Below are positions 25,971-34,506 of a stretch of DNA of 64,000 bases, in pieces (position 1 is the stretch's first letter; each line of letters starts with the position of its first letter). The translations under genes were made by a program, and so were the position numbers. This DNA comes from an uncultured Lachnospiraceae bacterium (lineage in GTDB: Bacteria > Bacillota > Clostridia > Lachnospirales > Lachnospiraceae): NCBI GenBank assembly GCA_910586725.1, contig CAJUJL010000006.1:1-64000 (forward strand), written 5' to 3'. The notes under the pieces were generated by a model. It searched no databases. It was not told where the DNA came from and saw nothing but the letters and a program-made list of their open reading frames with translations.

Positions 25971-27893
25971 TTATACATCCAGATTTGCATCCTTTGCATA
26001 TTCATAAATAAACGCTTTTCTCGGCGACACATCCGTTCCCATCAGCATCTCCGTAACGTCCGAGGCCATCCTTGCATCCTCGATTTCCACTCGTTTTAAA
26101 ATTCTGGTCTGCGGATCAAGCGTCGTCTCCCAGAGCTGCTGCGCATCCATTTCTCCCAGACCTTTATAGCGCTGCAGCGTAAAGCTCCCTTTATGCCGTT
26201 TCCGGTACTTATTAAGCGCAGCGTCGTCATAGAGATATTCTTCCTGGCCTCTTGACGGGATCGCCTTGTACAAAGGCGGCATTGCCAGATATACATGACC
26301 CTCAAAAATCAGCTCCGGCATAAACCGGTAAAACAGGGTCAGCAGAAGCGTGGAAATATGCGCGCCGTCCACATCCGCATCCGCCATAATAATAATCTTA
26401 TCGTACCGCAGCTTTGAAATATCAAAATCATTGCCGTATCCTTCGGAAAACCCGCAGCCGAACGCGTTGATCATGGTCTTAATCTCCGCATTGGCCAATA
26501 CCTTGTCAATGCTTGCTTTCTCCACGTTTAAAATTTTACCCCGGATCGGCAGAATTGCCTGAAAACTCCGGTCTCTCGCCGTTTTCGCCGAACCGCCCGC
26601 GCTGTCTCCCTCCACAATAAAAATCTCGCAGACGGAAGCGTCCCTGCTTTCGCAGTTGGCCAGCTTGCCATTGGAATCAAAAGAAAATTTCTGTTTTGTC
26701 AAAAGATTTGTCTTTGCTTTCTCCTCCGATTTGCGGATTTTGGCCGCTTTTTCCGCGCAGCCGATCACAGACTTCAAAATTTCAAGATTTTTATCGAAAA
26801 AAAGCTGTATTTCATCTCCGGTTACTTTTCCGGTCGCTCTTGCCGCATCCTGATTATCCAGCTTTGTCTTCGTCTGTCCTTCAAACCGGGGCGCGGGATG
26901 CTTAACGGAAATCACGGCCGTCATGCCGTTTCTGACGTCCGTACCGGTAAAATTCGCGTCTTTTTCCTTTAAGATGCCAAGCTCTCTGGCATACTGGTTA
27001 ATCACCGTTGTAAACGTCGTTTTAAATCCGGTCAGATGCGCCCCGCCCTCGGCGTTATATATATTGTTGCAAAAACCAAGGACGTTCTCGTGAAAATCGT
27101 TCGTATACTGAAACGCGGCTTCCACGGTAATTCCTTCGCTTTCTCCCTGAAAATAAATCACATCGCAGACCGTCTCGGAATTTTTGTTCAACGCATGGAC
27201 AAATCCCCTGATGCCCTCCGTTTCATGGAAAGTCAGCTGTTCCGGCTCATCTCCTCTTTTATCCTCATAAAAAATGGTAAGCCTGGGGTTTAAATATGCC
27301 GTTTCGTGCAGACGGCTTTTGACTTCATCCCCTTTAAACCGCGTTTTTTCAAAGATCTCCCCATCCGGAAGAAAATTGATCTTCGTTCCCGTCTTCTTCG
27401 TCTTTCCGATTTTCGGAAGAAGCCCTTCTTCCAGTGCAATCACGGGGATTCCCCGTTCATAGCGGTCATGGTGGATAAACCCGTCCCTGCTGATCTCCAC
27501 GTCCATGGAAACGGAAAGCGCGTTGACGACGGATGAACCGACGCCGTGAAGCCCGCCGCTTGTCTTATAGGAGGAATCGTCAAATTTGCCTCCGGCGTGA
27601 AGCGTTGTAAAAACAAGGCGCGCCGCAGACATGCCTTTCTCATGCAGACCTACCGGAATGCCGCGGCCGTTGTCGGATACGGTGCAAGAACCGTCCTTTT
27701 CCAGCGTAACGCATATCGCATCGCAAAATCCTGCCAGATGCTCGTCTACCGCATTGTCTACAATTTCATATATCAGATGATTCAGGCCCTTTCTGGAAAC
27801 GCTCCCAATGTACATTCCGGGCCGCTTGCGCACTGCCTCAAGCCCCTCAAGCACCGAAATGCTGCCTGCGTCATATGTTTTCTTTTCCGCCAT
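25971..27893 (-). CDS. parE: DNA topoisomerase IV subunit B
   Basis: A 640-residue GHKL ATPase subunit of topoisomerase IV. Visible: LEAVRKRPGMYIGS, the ATP-site motifs EIVDNAVDE and DNGRGIPVG, LHAGGKFDDSSYKTSGGLHGVG, the C-terminal TOPRIM EGDSAGGSA and IMADADVDGAHI. The start at 27893 follows AAAGGGAG; an upstream in-frame ATG at 27920 is not supported. It is followed by parC, as is usual in Firmicutes. Confidence 0.92.
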   Translation of the reverse strand: MAEKKTYDAGSISVLEGLEAVRKRPGMYIGSVSRKGLNHLIYEIVDNAVDEHLAGFCDAICVTLEKDGSCTVSDNGRGIPVGLHEKGMSAARLVFTTLHAGGKFDDSSYKTSGGLHGVGSSVVNALSVSMDVEISRDGFIHHDRYERGIPVIALEEGLLPKIGKTKKTGTKINFLPDGEIFEKTRFKGDEVKSRLHETAYLNPRLTIFYEDKRGDEPEQLTFHETEGIRGFVHALNKNSETVCDVIYFQGESEGITVEAAFQYTNDFHENVLGFCNNIYNAEGGAHLTGFKTTFTTVINQYARELGILKEKDANFTGTDVRNGMTAVISVKHPAPRFEGQTKTKLDNQDAARATGKVTGDEIQLFFDKNLEILKSVIGCAEKAAKIRKSEEKAKTNLLTKQKFSFDSNGKLANCESRDASVCEIFIVEGDSAGGSAKTARDRSFQAILPIRGKILNVEKASIDKVLANAEIKTMINAFGCGFSEGYGNDFDISKLRYDKIIIMADADVDGAHISTLLLTLFYRFMPELIFEGHVYLAMPPLYKAIPSRGQEEYLYDDAALNKYRKRHKGSFTLQRYKGLGEMDAQQLWETTLDPQTRILKRVEIEDARMASDVTEMLMGTDVSPRKAFIYEYAKDANLDV

Positions 27894-27955
27894 AATGCTC
27901 CCTTTCCCAACTCTCTGCATACCACTTCGTCAAAACAGATCCTGCCAGCTCGTTT

Positions 27956-28126
27956 TCAGACAATTTCATATTGCATCATCTCATATTTCAAACGGCTGCC
28001 TTCCACAATCTCCGGCGGCAGCAAAGCTCTTGCCACTAATTTTAAATCATCCGAAGCAAGATCCGTCCGTTTTAAATTGGCATAATCACCCTCAATCGTC
28101 ACAACTTCATAATACCATGTTTCCAT
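27956..28126 (-). CDS. Small DUF3006-like protein
   Basis: A 56-residue acidic protein. The start at 28126 follows AAAAAGGAG and overlaps the end of the MocR-type regulator by 20 bases. The pattern IEGDYANLKR...LVARALLPPEIVEGSRLKYE resembles DUF3006, a small beta-barrel-like family with EGDxAVL at the start and LP..xxEG near the end. Function unknown. It is linked by overlap to the regulator upstream and lies 62 bases before parE. Confidence 0.65.
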   Translation of the reverse strand: METWYYEVVTIEGDYANLKRTDLASDDLKLVARALLPPEIVEGSRLKYEMMQYEIV

Positions 28127-29555
28127 AATTGACTCCTTTTTCCAGAATTTCACGTATACACGCAAGCCCCGTCTTCATCTCCTGCTCATCTAGAGCGCCG
28201 TATCCCAAAAGCAGTGTGGGAATCCCCATTTCCCGGTCTCCTCCGGGAATGGCATACTCCTTTAGATCGTATACGCGCACGCCTTTGGCCTTTGCCGCTT
28301 CTACAATAAAAGCCGCGCTTTCCGACGTTTTTAATTCCGCCAAAAGATGCATGCCCGCATGATCTCCGTAAACCTTCCGCACCCAGGATTCTTTTTTCAA
28401 AAGAGAATAAAACAGATCGTGCTTTGCCTTGTAAATCCTGCGCATTTTGTTTAAATACCGCTCAAAATATCCCTGGTCTAAAAATGCCGCCAGCGCTCTT
28501 TGCTGTTCTTTTGGAACCGTTGAAGCGTAAAATGCGCAGTTTGCATCATAAGAATCCAAAAGAGGCTCCGGCAGTATCATATAACTGACGCGAATGGACG
28601 GACTGATGCTCTTAGAAAACGTACCAAGATAAATGACATTTCCGTTGACGTCGTTTCCCTGCAAAGAAGGGATTGGCTTTCCCCTGTAACGAAATTCACT
28701 GTCGTGATCGTCTTCGATAATATAACGCCCAGGCTTTTCCGCCGCCCACCGCAAAAGCTCCAGACGACGTTTCATCGGCATAACCGTTCCCATGGGAAAC
28801 TGATGCGAAGGCATGGCGTAGATGACATCCGTTTCCTGCGCCCGGATTTCTTCCATGCAGATCCCGCTTTTGTCCATTTGCGCCAAAACCATTTTACAAC
28901 CCATATTTGCAAGCGTTTGATACGCCTTTAGATAGGTGGGGTTTTCCATTGCCACTTTTATCCCTCTGCCCAAAATCTGCACCAGTAAAATCAAAAGATA
29001 TTCGTTGCCGGCGCCGATCACCATTTGCGCGGGGCCGCACTTTACGCCTCTTGCATGATAAAGATAATCACAGACTGCCCGCCGAAGCTCCCACTCTCCT
29101 GCCGCTTCTCCTGCCCGAAACAGCTGCGGATCATTGGCGGATAAAATTTCTTTTGATATTTTCCGCCATGCATTGTAAGGGAAGTGCAAAAACTCGTTTT
29201 CTTCCGGAGAAAAATCAATCCGGTATTGCAAAGCCGGTTCTTTTCGGTCCAAAATTTTTGCCTTTTGCTTCGTCTGCCCTTTTTGCCGCCTGTTGAAATA
29301 TAAATCCGATATATCGCATACATAGTAACCGCTGCCCCGCCTGGCCTCTATATAACCTTCCGAAACAAGCTGCTCGTAAGCTGTTTTTGCGGTGCTTCTT
29401 GATACCTGCAGATATGCGGCCAACAAACGAGTAGACGGTAATTTTTCTCCACAGGAAATCTTACCGTCCACAATATTTCTTCTTATGTAATCATAAATCT
29501 GCTCATACAGGGGCTTTCCCGAATCGCTGTTCAAATGAATCATCAATTCAAGCAT
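28107..29555 (-). CDS. MocR/PdxR-type GntR regulator with aminotransferase domain
   Basis: A 482-residue fusion: N-terminal GntR winged helix ~1-75 (GKPLYEQIYDYIRRNIVDGKISCGEKLPSTRLLAAYLQVSRSTAKTAYEQL), a linker with RRQKGQTKQK, and a class I aminotransferase-like domain ~100-480. The PLP-binding lysine lies in GTFSKSISPSIRVSY, and the aspartate motif is IIEDDHDSEFRY. MocR proteins sense PLP or amino-acid adducts and control vitamin B6, GABA or other amine genes; no pdx genes are present here, so the target is unknown. The start at 29555 follows GGAGG with five bases. Confidence 0.9.
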   Translation of the reverse strand: MLELMIHLNSDSGKPLYEQIYDYIRRNIVDGKISCGEKLPSTRLLAAYLQVSRSTAKTAYEQLVSEGYIEARRGSGYYVCDISDLYFNRRQKGQTKQKAKILDRKEPALQYRIDFSPEENEFLHFPYNAWRKISKEILSANDPQLFRAGEAAGEWELRRAVCDYLYHARGVKCGPAQMVIGAGNEYLLILLVQILGRGIKVAMENPTYLKAYQTLANMGCKMVLAQMDKSGICMEEIRAQETDVIYAMPSHQFPMGTVMPMKRRLELLRWAAEKPGRYIIEDDHDSEFRYRGKPIPSLQGNDVNGNVIYLGTFSKSISPSIRVSYMILPEPLLDSYDANCAFYASTVPKEQQRALAAFLDQGYFERYLNKMRRIYKAKHDLFYSLLKKESWVRKVYGDHAGMHLLAELKTSESAAFIVEAAKAKGVRVYDLKEYAIPGGDREMGIPTLLLGYGALDEQEMKTGLACIREILEKGVNYGNMVL

Positions 29556-29573
29556 ACCGTCCTCCATATTTCG

Positions 29574-30317
29574 CTATTGCGGCGTTTCTGCCCGCATTTT
29601 TGATACAATTTCCTGTTTTAAATCCAGCGCGCGGTCTTTCATCCTGCGGTCCGCAATCTGAGAACCCAATATATTGCTGACAGCCTTGGACGCAAACCCA
29701 TACTCTTTGAAATGACACGCAAGCGTGGCCAAAAGAAAATCCATGGTAAACGTATCCATACCGCAAATTGGGAAATCTTCCATGGTAAGCGCCTTTTGAA
29801 AACCCTGGTACGCTTCTTTGTAAAACAGCTCCTGATTCTTTCGAACCTCTTCTTTTGCTTCACACTCTTCTTTTGTGCTCTCCGGCATTTCATCCCCCAT
29901 CGAGCGGTACAGCCAGGATATTTTTAAACACGTATAAGCCAGCTCGCTCATCTTTCCCCGTTTTGCTTTGGAGCACAGCAGCGCCCGCTTGTACCTTGCA
30001 ATAGCCGTGTTATAATCATATACTTCCGGGTCGCTTTCCCCGGAAGGCTTGAAATTTGCGGTAACATTCTCTTTAACCAGCATAATCTGCCCTTTTGACA
30101 ATTGATCAAACGAAGTGTTTATCGCTGAATATCCACAAAACGGACAGGCATATACACTGTATTTTAACGTATCAATATCCCGAAACCGGGGACGAAGGTC
30201 AAAATCCGTCTGCAGTCGCCGAAGCCTGGATGTCCGTACTACTTTTGATCCGAATATATTGTCGCAAACAGGGCATCTGACCTTTTTCTCGAATAAAAAA
30301 TCTATTTCTTTTTCCAT
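29574..30317 (-). CDS. DUF2225 family protein with zinc-ribbon cysteines
   Basis: A 247-residue cytoplasmic protein. Two cysteine pairs, CPVC (residues ~15-18) and CPFC (~58-61), bracket a beta-rich segment with DFDLRPRF, as in DUF2225; the rest is helical and TPR-like (RYKRALLCSKAKRGKMSELAYTCLKISWLYRSMG). The biochemical role is not established. It lies between glnS (22-base gap) and the MocR-type gene (18 bases) in the co-directional cluster. Confidence 0.82.
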   Translation of the reverse strand: MEKEIDFLFEKKVRCPVCDNIFGSKVVRTSRLRRLQTDFDLRPRFRDIDTLKYSVYACPFCGYSAINTSFDQLSKGQIMLVKENVTANFKPSGESDPEVYDYNTAIARYKRALLCSKAKRGKMSELAYTCLKISWLYRSMGDEMPESTKEECEAKEEVRKNQELFYKEAYQGFQKALTMEDFPICGMDTFTMDFLLATLACHFKEYGFASKAVSNILGSQIADRRMKDRALDLKQEIVSKMRAETPQ

Positions 30318-30339
30318 ATGTCCTCCATTCTGATTTGCC

Positions 30340-32004
30340 TTACTTCGGCAGCTGATAAGAGCTTTTCAGGGAAACAATGCGGTTAAATACCGGCATATCC
30401 TCCGTAGAATCCTTTGCGTCCACGCAGAAATATCCCTGCCTTACAAACTGAAAGCTGTCATACGCTTTCGCATCCGCGGCATACGGCTCAATATAGCAGT
30501 TTTTTAACACCGTCAGGGAATTGGGATTTAAATTTAAGCTTCCGTCTTCGTTGTATACGCCAAGCTCTTCGTCTACAATATTTTCATACAGACGAACCTC
30601 CGCCCGCTTTGCGTAAGGCGCCGGCGCCCAGTGAATCGTTCCCTTGACTTTTCTGCCGTCCGGGCTGTTGCCGCCTTTGCTTGCCGGATCGTACGTACAG
30701 TGAATCTCCGTCACCTTTCCTTCTTCGTCTTTGACATAGCTGTTGCATGTGACAAAATACGCCTGCATCAGACGAACTTCGTTGCCCGGAAACATGCGGA
30801 AATATTTCCGCGGCGGCGCTTCCATAAAATCTTCCCTGTCAATGTAAAGCTCTCTGCAGAACGGCACCGTGTGCGTTCCAAGCGATTCATTTTCCATATT
30901 ATTGACAATCGTAAGCTCTTCCGTCTGTCCCTCGGGATAATTGTCAATAATCAGCTTAATCGGATCTAATACCGCCATGACGCGGGCCCTTTTCAGCTTC
31001 AAATCCTCCCGGATGCAATACTCAAGCATCGCATAATCCACAGAGCTGTTGCTCTTTGAAATGCCGCAGAGATCGACGAATTTCTGAATGGACTCCGGCG
31101 TAAAGCCCCTTCTTCTTAACGCCGCAATGGAAACGAGCCTCGGATCGTCCCATCCGTCTACAATCTTTTCTTCTACCAGCCGTTTGATATAACGCTTGCC
31201 CGTCACGACATTGGTCAGATACAGCTTGGCAAATTCGATCTGCTTGGGAGGATTTTCATATTCCGCCTCCCGCACGACCCAGTCGTACAAAGGTCTGTGG
31301 TCTTCAAACTCCAGCGTACAGATGGAATGCGTCACGCCCTCGATTGCGTCTTCAATCGGGTGCGCGAAGTCATACATCGGATAAATGCACCATGCGTCCC
31401 CCGTATTGTGATGAGACATATGGGCCACGCGGTAAATGACAGGATCGCGCATGTTCATATTCGGAGAAGCCATATCAATTCTCGCCCTAAGCACTTTTTC
31501 GCCGTCTTTGTATTTTCCCTCTTTCATCTCTTCAAACAGCTTTAAATTTTCTTCCACGCTTCTGTTTGCCGCCGGATCTTCTTTACCGGGTTCCGTCAGC
31601 GTCCCGCGGTATGCGCGGATTTCGTCCGCGGTCAAATCCGATACGTATGCCTTTCCCTTTTGAATCAGCTTTACGGCCGTCTCATACATTTCCTCAAAAT
31701 AATCCGACGCAAAAAACAGGCGGTCTTCCCAGTCTGCGCCGAGCCACTTGACGTCTTCCTTGATGGATTCCACAAATTCTACTTTTTCTTTCGTCGGGTT
31801 GGTATCGTCAAAGCGAAGGTTAAACTTGCCGCCGTATTGTCTGGCCAGCCCGGAATTTAAAAGGATGGATTTGGCATGTCCGATATGCAGATAACCGTTT
31901 GGTTCCGGCGGAAATCGGGTGCAGATCGCAGTAACGCTTCCCTCCGCAATGTCTTTGTCGATGATTTGTTCTATAAAATTTCTGGATTCAGCTTCACGTT
32001 CCAT
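30340..32004 (-). CDS. glnS: Glutaminyl-tRNA synthetase
   Basis: A 554-residue class I synthetase that charges tRNA-Gln directly. Visible: FPPEPNGYLHIGHAKSI (HIGH motif), RFDDTNPTKE, YPMYDFAHPIEDAIEGVTHSICTLEF, DDPRLVSIAALRRRGFTPESI, and the two C-terminal beta-barrel anticodon domains. Many Firmicutes lack GlnRS and use the amidotransferase route, so its presence is lineage-informative and fits Clostridia. The start follows GGAAGGAC, and a good promoter precedes it. No terminator is visible until far downstream, so it may lead the cluster down to the CPBP gene. Confidence 0.95.
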   Translation of the reverse strand: MEREAESRNFIEQIIDKDIAEGSVTAICTRFPPEPNGYLHIGHAKSILLNSGLARQYGGKFNLRFDDTNPTKEKVEFVESIKEDVKWLGADWEDRLFFASDYFEEMYETAVKLIQKGKAYVSDLTADEIRAYRGTLTEPGKEDPAANRSVEENLKLFEEMKEGKYKDGEKVLRARIDMASPNMNMRDPVIYRVAHMSHHNTGDAWCIYPMYDFAHPIEDAIEGVTHSICTLEFEDHRPLYDWVVREAEYENPPKQIEFAKLYLTNVVTGKRYIKRLVEEKIVDGWDDPRLVSIAALRRRGFTPESIQKFVDLCGISKSNSSVDYAMLEYCIREDLKLKRARVMAVLDPIKLIIDNYPEGQTEELTIVNNMENESLGTHTVPFCRELYIDREDFMEAPPRKYFRMFPGNEVRLMQAYFVTCNSYVKDEEGKVTEIHCTYDPASKGGNSPDGRKVKGTIHWAPAPYAKRAEVRLYENIVDEELGVYNEDGSLNLNPNSLTVLKNCYIEPYAADAKAYDSFQFVRQGYFCVDAKDSTEDMPVFNRIVSLKSSYQLPK

Positions 32005-32037
32005 TGTTTTCGTCCTTCCATTTCAAATATTTTCATT

Positions 32038-32066
32038 ATTATACTTGATGAGACAAAAATTGTAAA
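32038..32066 (-). promoter_or_regulatory. glnS promoter
   Basis: Minus strand TTTACA (32066-32061), 17-base spacer, TATAAT (32043-32038), 34 bases before the glnS start. Confidence 0.75.
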
Positions 32067-32089
32067 GTTAAATACGACATTGGTTTCTC

Positions 32090-32857
32090 TCAGATCTTAT
32101 GTAAACGCAGAGCCGGATCCCGTTCAAAAACATACTGATGTTCCAGAGACAAATCCGCTCTGTATTTATAATGCAATCTGTCAAACAATTTCAAATCTTT
32201 CGGATCCTCAATCTGATTCTCCGCCATAAAACGCACCATCTCGCCTCTTGCCATCTTTGCATAGGTTCCTTTTGTCACAAACTTATCCTTGACTATTTCG
32301 CCAAACACACAGGTAATAAACATATCCTCCGGCGTCAGATACTTTTCTATGCATTTCGCATATTCTTTCGACGCTAAATTGATGATCACGCCGGATGTAT
32401 CGCACACTTCCCGGTAAATCCTGTCTCCCCAAAACTCATATAAGTCTTTGCATCCTAAAATCTGCGCTTTCGCCTGCATTTCCAGCCGATACGGCGTCAC
32501 TCCGTCCATCGGCTTTAAAACGCCGTAAAATGCGGATAGTATTCTTAGATGCCGCTCAATATAAGAAAGCTGGGCGTCCTCAAATACAGCCGGAGCCATA
32601 TATTGATAGGCAATGCCCTCGTAAGAAAGAACGGCGGGCGTCAGGTTTTTGTTTAAATCCATGGCTTTTAATCTGTCGACGTTTTGCCCGGCGATTTTGT
32701 CGTTGCATTTCCATAAACCCTTTAACTCCTCATATGACTTTGATTGAAGCCACATAAGAATCTCTTTTGTCTGCTCCGTAAATACCGGCAGGCCAGAAAA
32801 TGCAAGCGTATCGGCATCCTGTTTCATCTTTTTTGCCGGTGACAGGATAATTTTCAT
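32090..32857 (-). CDS. yaaA: YaaA family peroxide-stress protein
   Basis: A 255-residue member of the YaaA/DUF328 family with the diagnostic start MKIILSPAKKM and later APAVFEDAQLSYIERHLRILSAFYGVLKPMDGVTPYRLEM. In E. coli YaaA limits free iron and DNA damage under peroxide stress. The ATG overlaps the stop of bcp by four bases, so the two antioxidant genes are coupled. Confidence 0.92.
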   Translation of the reverse strand: MKIILSPAKKMKQDADTLAFSGLPVFTEQTKEILMWLQSKSYEELKGLWKCNDKIAGQNVDRLKAMDLNKNLTPAVLSYEGIAYQYMAPAVFEDAQLSYIERHLRILSAFYGVLKPMDGVTPYRLEMQAKAQILGCKDLYEFWGDRIYREVCDTSGVIINLASKEYAKCIEKYLTPEDMFITCVFGEIVKDKFVTKGTYAKMARGEMVRFMAENQIEDPKDLKLFDRLHYKYRADLSLEHQYVFERDPALRLHKI

Positions 32858-33309
32858 TCCAGTTCACCCAGCATATGTTCCGGATCCTCCGCAGCTTTTA
32901 CTTTGCCATTTGCCATTCGGATCCATCCCTCCTCGTCTATGAGATAAGTCGTCCTTACTACTCCCATAGAAAGTTTTCCATACATCTTCTTTTCTTTCCA
33001 TACGTCATAAGCTTCTATTACTTTACGCTCCGTATCGGAAAGCAGCGTGATATTTAATCCCTGCTTTTCCTCAAATCTTTTATGTGAAGCGACGCTGTCT
33101 TTGCTCACCCCAAGAACAACCGCTCCCTTTTCCAGAAACTGTTTGGATCTCTCGGAAAATCCGCACGCCTGTTTCGTACATCCGGGCGTATTGTCTTTTG
33201 GGTAAAAATAAAGAATCACTTTCTTCCCACGGTAATCCTTCAGGGAATGCATTTCCCCATTTTGATCCGGCAGCGTAAAATCCGGCGCTTTTGTTCCAAC
33301 TTCCAGCAT
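32854..33309 (-). CDS. bcp: Thioredoxin-dependent thiol peroxidase (Bcp/PrxQ)
   Basis: A 151-residue peroxiredoxin that reduces peroxides with thioredoxin. It has APDFTLPDQNGE, the YFYPKDNTPGCTKQACGF active site with the peroxidatic cysteine, and a second cysteine five residues later as resolving partner, the PrxQ pattern. The start at 33309 follows AAAGGAG; the frame extends upstream without support. Coupled to yaaA. Confidence 0.94.
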   Translation of the reverse strand: MLEVGTKAPDFTLPDQNGEMHSLKDYRGKKVILYFYPKDNTPGCTKQACGFSERSKQFLEKGAVVLGVSKDSVASHKRFEEKQGLNITLLSDTERKVIEAYDVWKEKKMYGKLSMGVVRTTYLIDEEGWIRMANGKVKAAEDPEHMLGELE

Positions 33310-33385
33310 AATGATTCTCCTTTCACAACTTCGTTTTATGAATATTCCCCGTTTCAAATCCTGTCTTAATCGTATGCGTCTCTGA

Positions 33386-33664
33386 TTATAAAAAAAATCT
33401 GTGATACGTATATCCCGCCAGCAAGAGATGAAACATACAAATCAGAGGCATTCCTGCTACAAAACGCCCATGTTTTGTTTTGTGGCGAAATAAATACATC
33501 CCCGCCCACGTTCCGATGCTGCCTCCCAAAAAGCTTATCCAGAACAAGGTTGCCTCCGGAATTCTCCAAACGCGGCGCTTCGCTTTGCTCTTATCTATTC
33601 CCATCACAGCCAGCCCCGCAAGATTCATGACGCACAAATAAACCAATAAAATTTTTAATAACAT
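33386..33664 (-). CDS. DUF1294 small membrane protein
   Basis: A 92-residue protein with two or three membrane segments and the DUF1294 motifs MGIDKSKAKRRVWRIPEATLFWISFLGGSIGTWAGMYLFRHKTKH. Function unknown. It has its own promoter at 33704-33732 and lies 76 bases before bcp on the same strand. Confidence 0.85.
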   Translation of the reverse strand: MLLKILLVYLCVMNLAGLAVMGIDKSKAKRRVWRIPEATLFWISFLGGSIGTWAGMYLFRHKTKHGRFVAGMPLICMFHLLLAGYTYHRFFL

Positions 33665-33703
33665 CCGCCTTATCCTTTATCTATTTTTTTCTCTGACAGA
33701 GCA

Positions 33704-33732
33704 ATTATACCATTGCATGTTTTATTTCACAA
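33704..33732 (-). promoter_or_regulatory. Promoter of the DUF1294 gene
   Basis: Minus strand TTGTGA (33732-33727), 17-base spacer, TATAAT (33709-33704), 40 bases before the start. Confidence 0.75.
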
Positions 33733-34024
33733 TCCAATAATTGCATGATTTCAGAATGCATCGCTGTTTTTATGGAGGCGCCTTTGTGAGATTTCGGAAA
33801 CAGCCATAAAACGAATCATGTCTTTCCCCTATAGACAGTTGCCATTTTGCCTGTTTTGTGCTACGATCAGAAAAAGCATATTTTCTTTCAACCATATCTC
33901 TCTGTTTATTCTAAAACAACGCCGAAAGGCTATTTCACAATTCAGAAAATCCATGCTTTTATTCCAACCCAAATCATAAAAAGCGGGAGAATCTGAATCA
34001 TGTTCTCCCACAAAAGGAGGACAA
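33733..34024 (+). promoter_or_regulatory. Promoter and leader of the Rpn-family fragment
   Basis: The gap between the divergent DUF1294 and Rpn-fragment genes. A plus-strand promoter is at 33839-33867: TTGCCA, 17-base spacer, TGC-extended TACGAT. Its sequence is closely repeated before rqcH. The ~150-base leader has a hairpin GGGAGAA/TTCTCCC (33985-33991 with 34003-34009) immediately upstream of a strong AAAGGAGG ribosome binding site. I see no remnant of the missing nuclease domain. Confidence 0.6.
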
Positions 34025-34387
34025 ATGAAAAACAGAAAATTTGCCAAAACCATGCCATTCCCACAAGCCGTCGGCCAGGCGATGGATTTCTGCATACAAA
34101 ACGGCATTTTGTCAGATTTCCTGCTGAAAAACAAATCGGAGGCGATCGAAATGAGTATTTTTGAATACGATGAAGAAAAGCATCTGAAAAACGAACGCGA
34201 AATCAGCTATAACGACGGAAAAAAAGCAGGCCTGAAAGAAGGCATACACATATTTATTTCAGACCATCACGCCGACGGCCTTTCCCAAGAAAAAATCCTG
34301 CAAAAATTGCAGAACTGCTACTCCCTGACCGAAAAACAAGCCCTTGAATATTACCGGGAAGCCATTCTTTCGCACCGGCAAACATAA
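34025..34387 (+). pseudogene. C-terminal fragment of an Rpn/PD-(D/E)XK transposase-type protein
   Basis: A 120-residue frame whose FPQAVGQAMDFCIQNGILSDFLLKNKSEAIEMSIFEYDEEKHLKNERE segment matches the C-terminal region of Rpn-family recombination-promoting nuclease/putative transposase proteins (about 300 residues in full). The N-terminal PD-(D/E)XK nuclease domain is absent and nothing resembling it is visible upstream. Yet the frame is intact, with a strong ribosome binding site and its own promoter, so it may be a small stand-alone gene rather than debris. A C10-like cytosine run follows the stop (~34392-34401). Confidence 0.6.
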
Positions 34388-34445
34388 CTTCACCCCCCCC
34401 CAAAAAAACAAGCCCAAAAAAACTTTCGCATACTTTTTTCTTCAG

Positions 34446-34474
34446 TTGCCATTCCGCTTGTTTTATGCTAACAT
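34446..34474 (+). promoter_or_regulatory. rqcH promoter
   Basis: TTGCCA (34446-34451), 17-base spacer ending in TGC, TAACAT (34469-34474). The whole block from CAGTTGCCATT on resembles the promoter at 33839-33867, spacer included. Confidence 0.65.
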
Positions 34475-34506
34475 TTTTTCAGAATACACAAAAACCGGAG
34501 GTAATT

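Noticed and set aside
33829..34134. Minus-strand frame of 101 codons
   Set aside because: Antisense to the Rpn fragment and its promoter; no ribosome binding site or recognisable domain.
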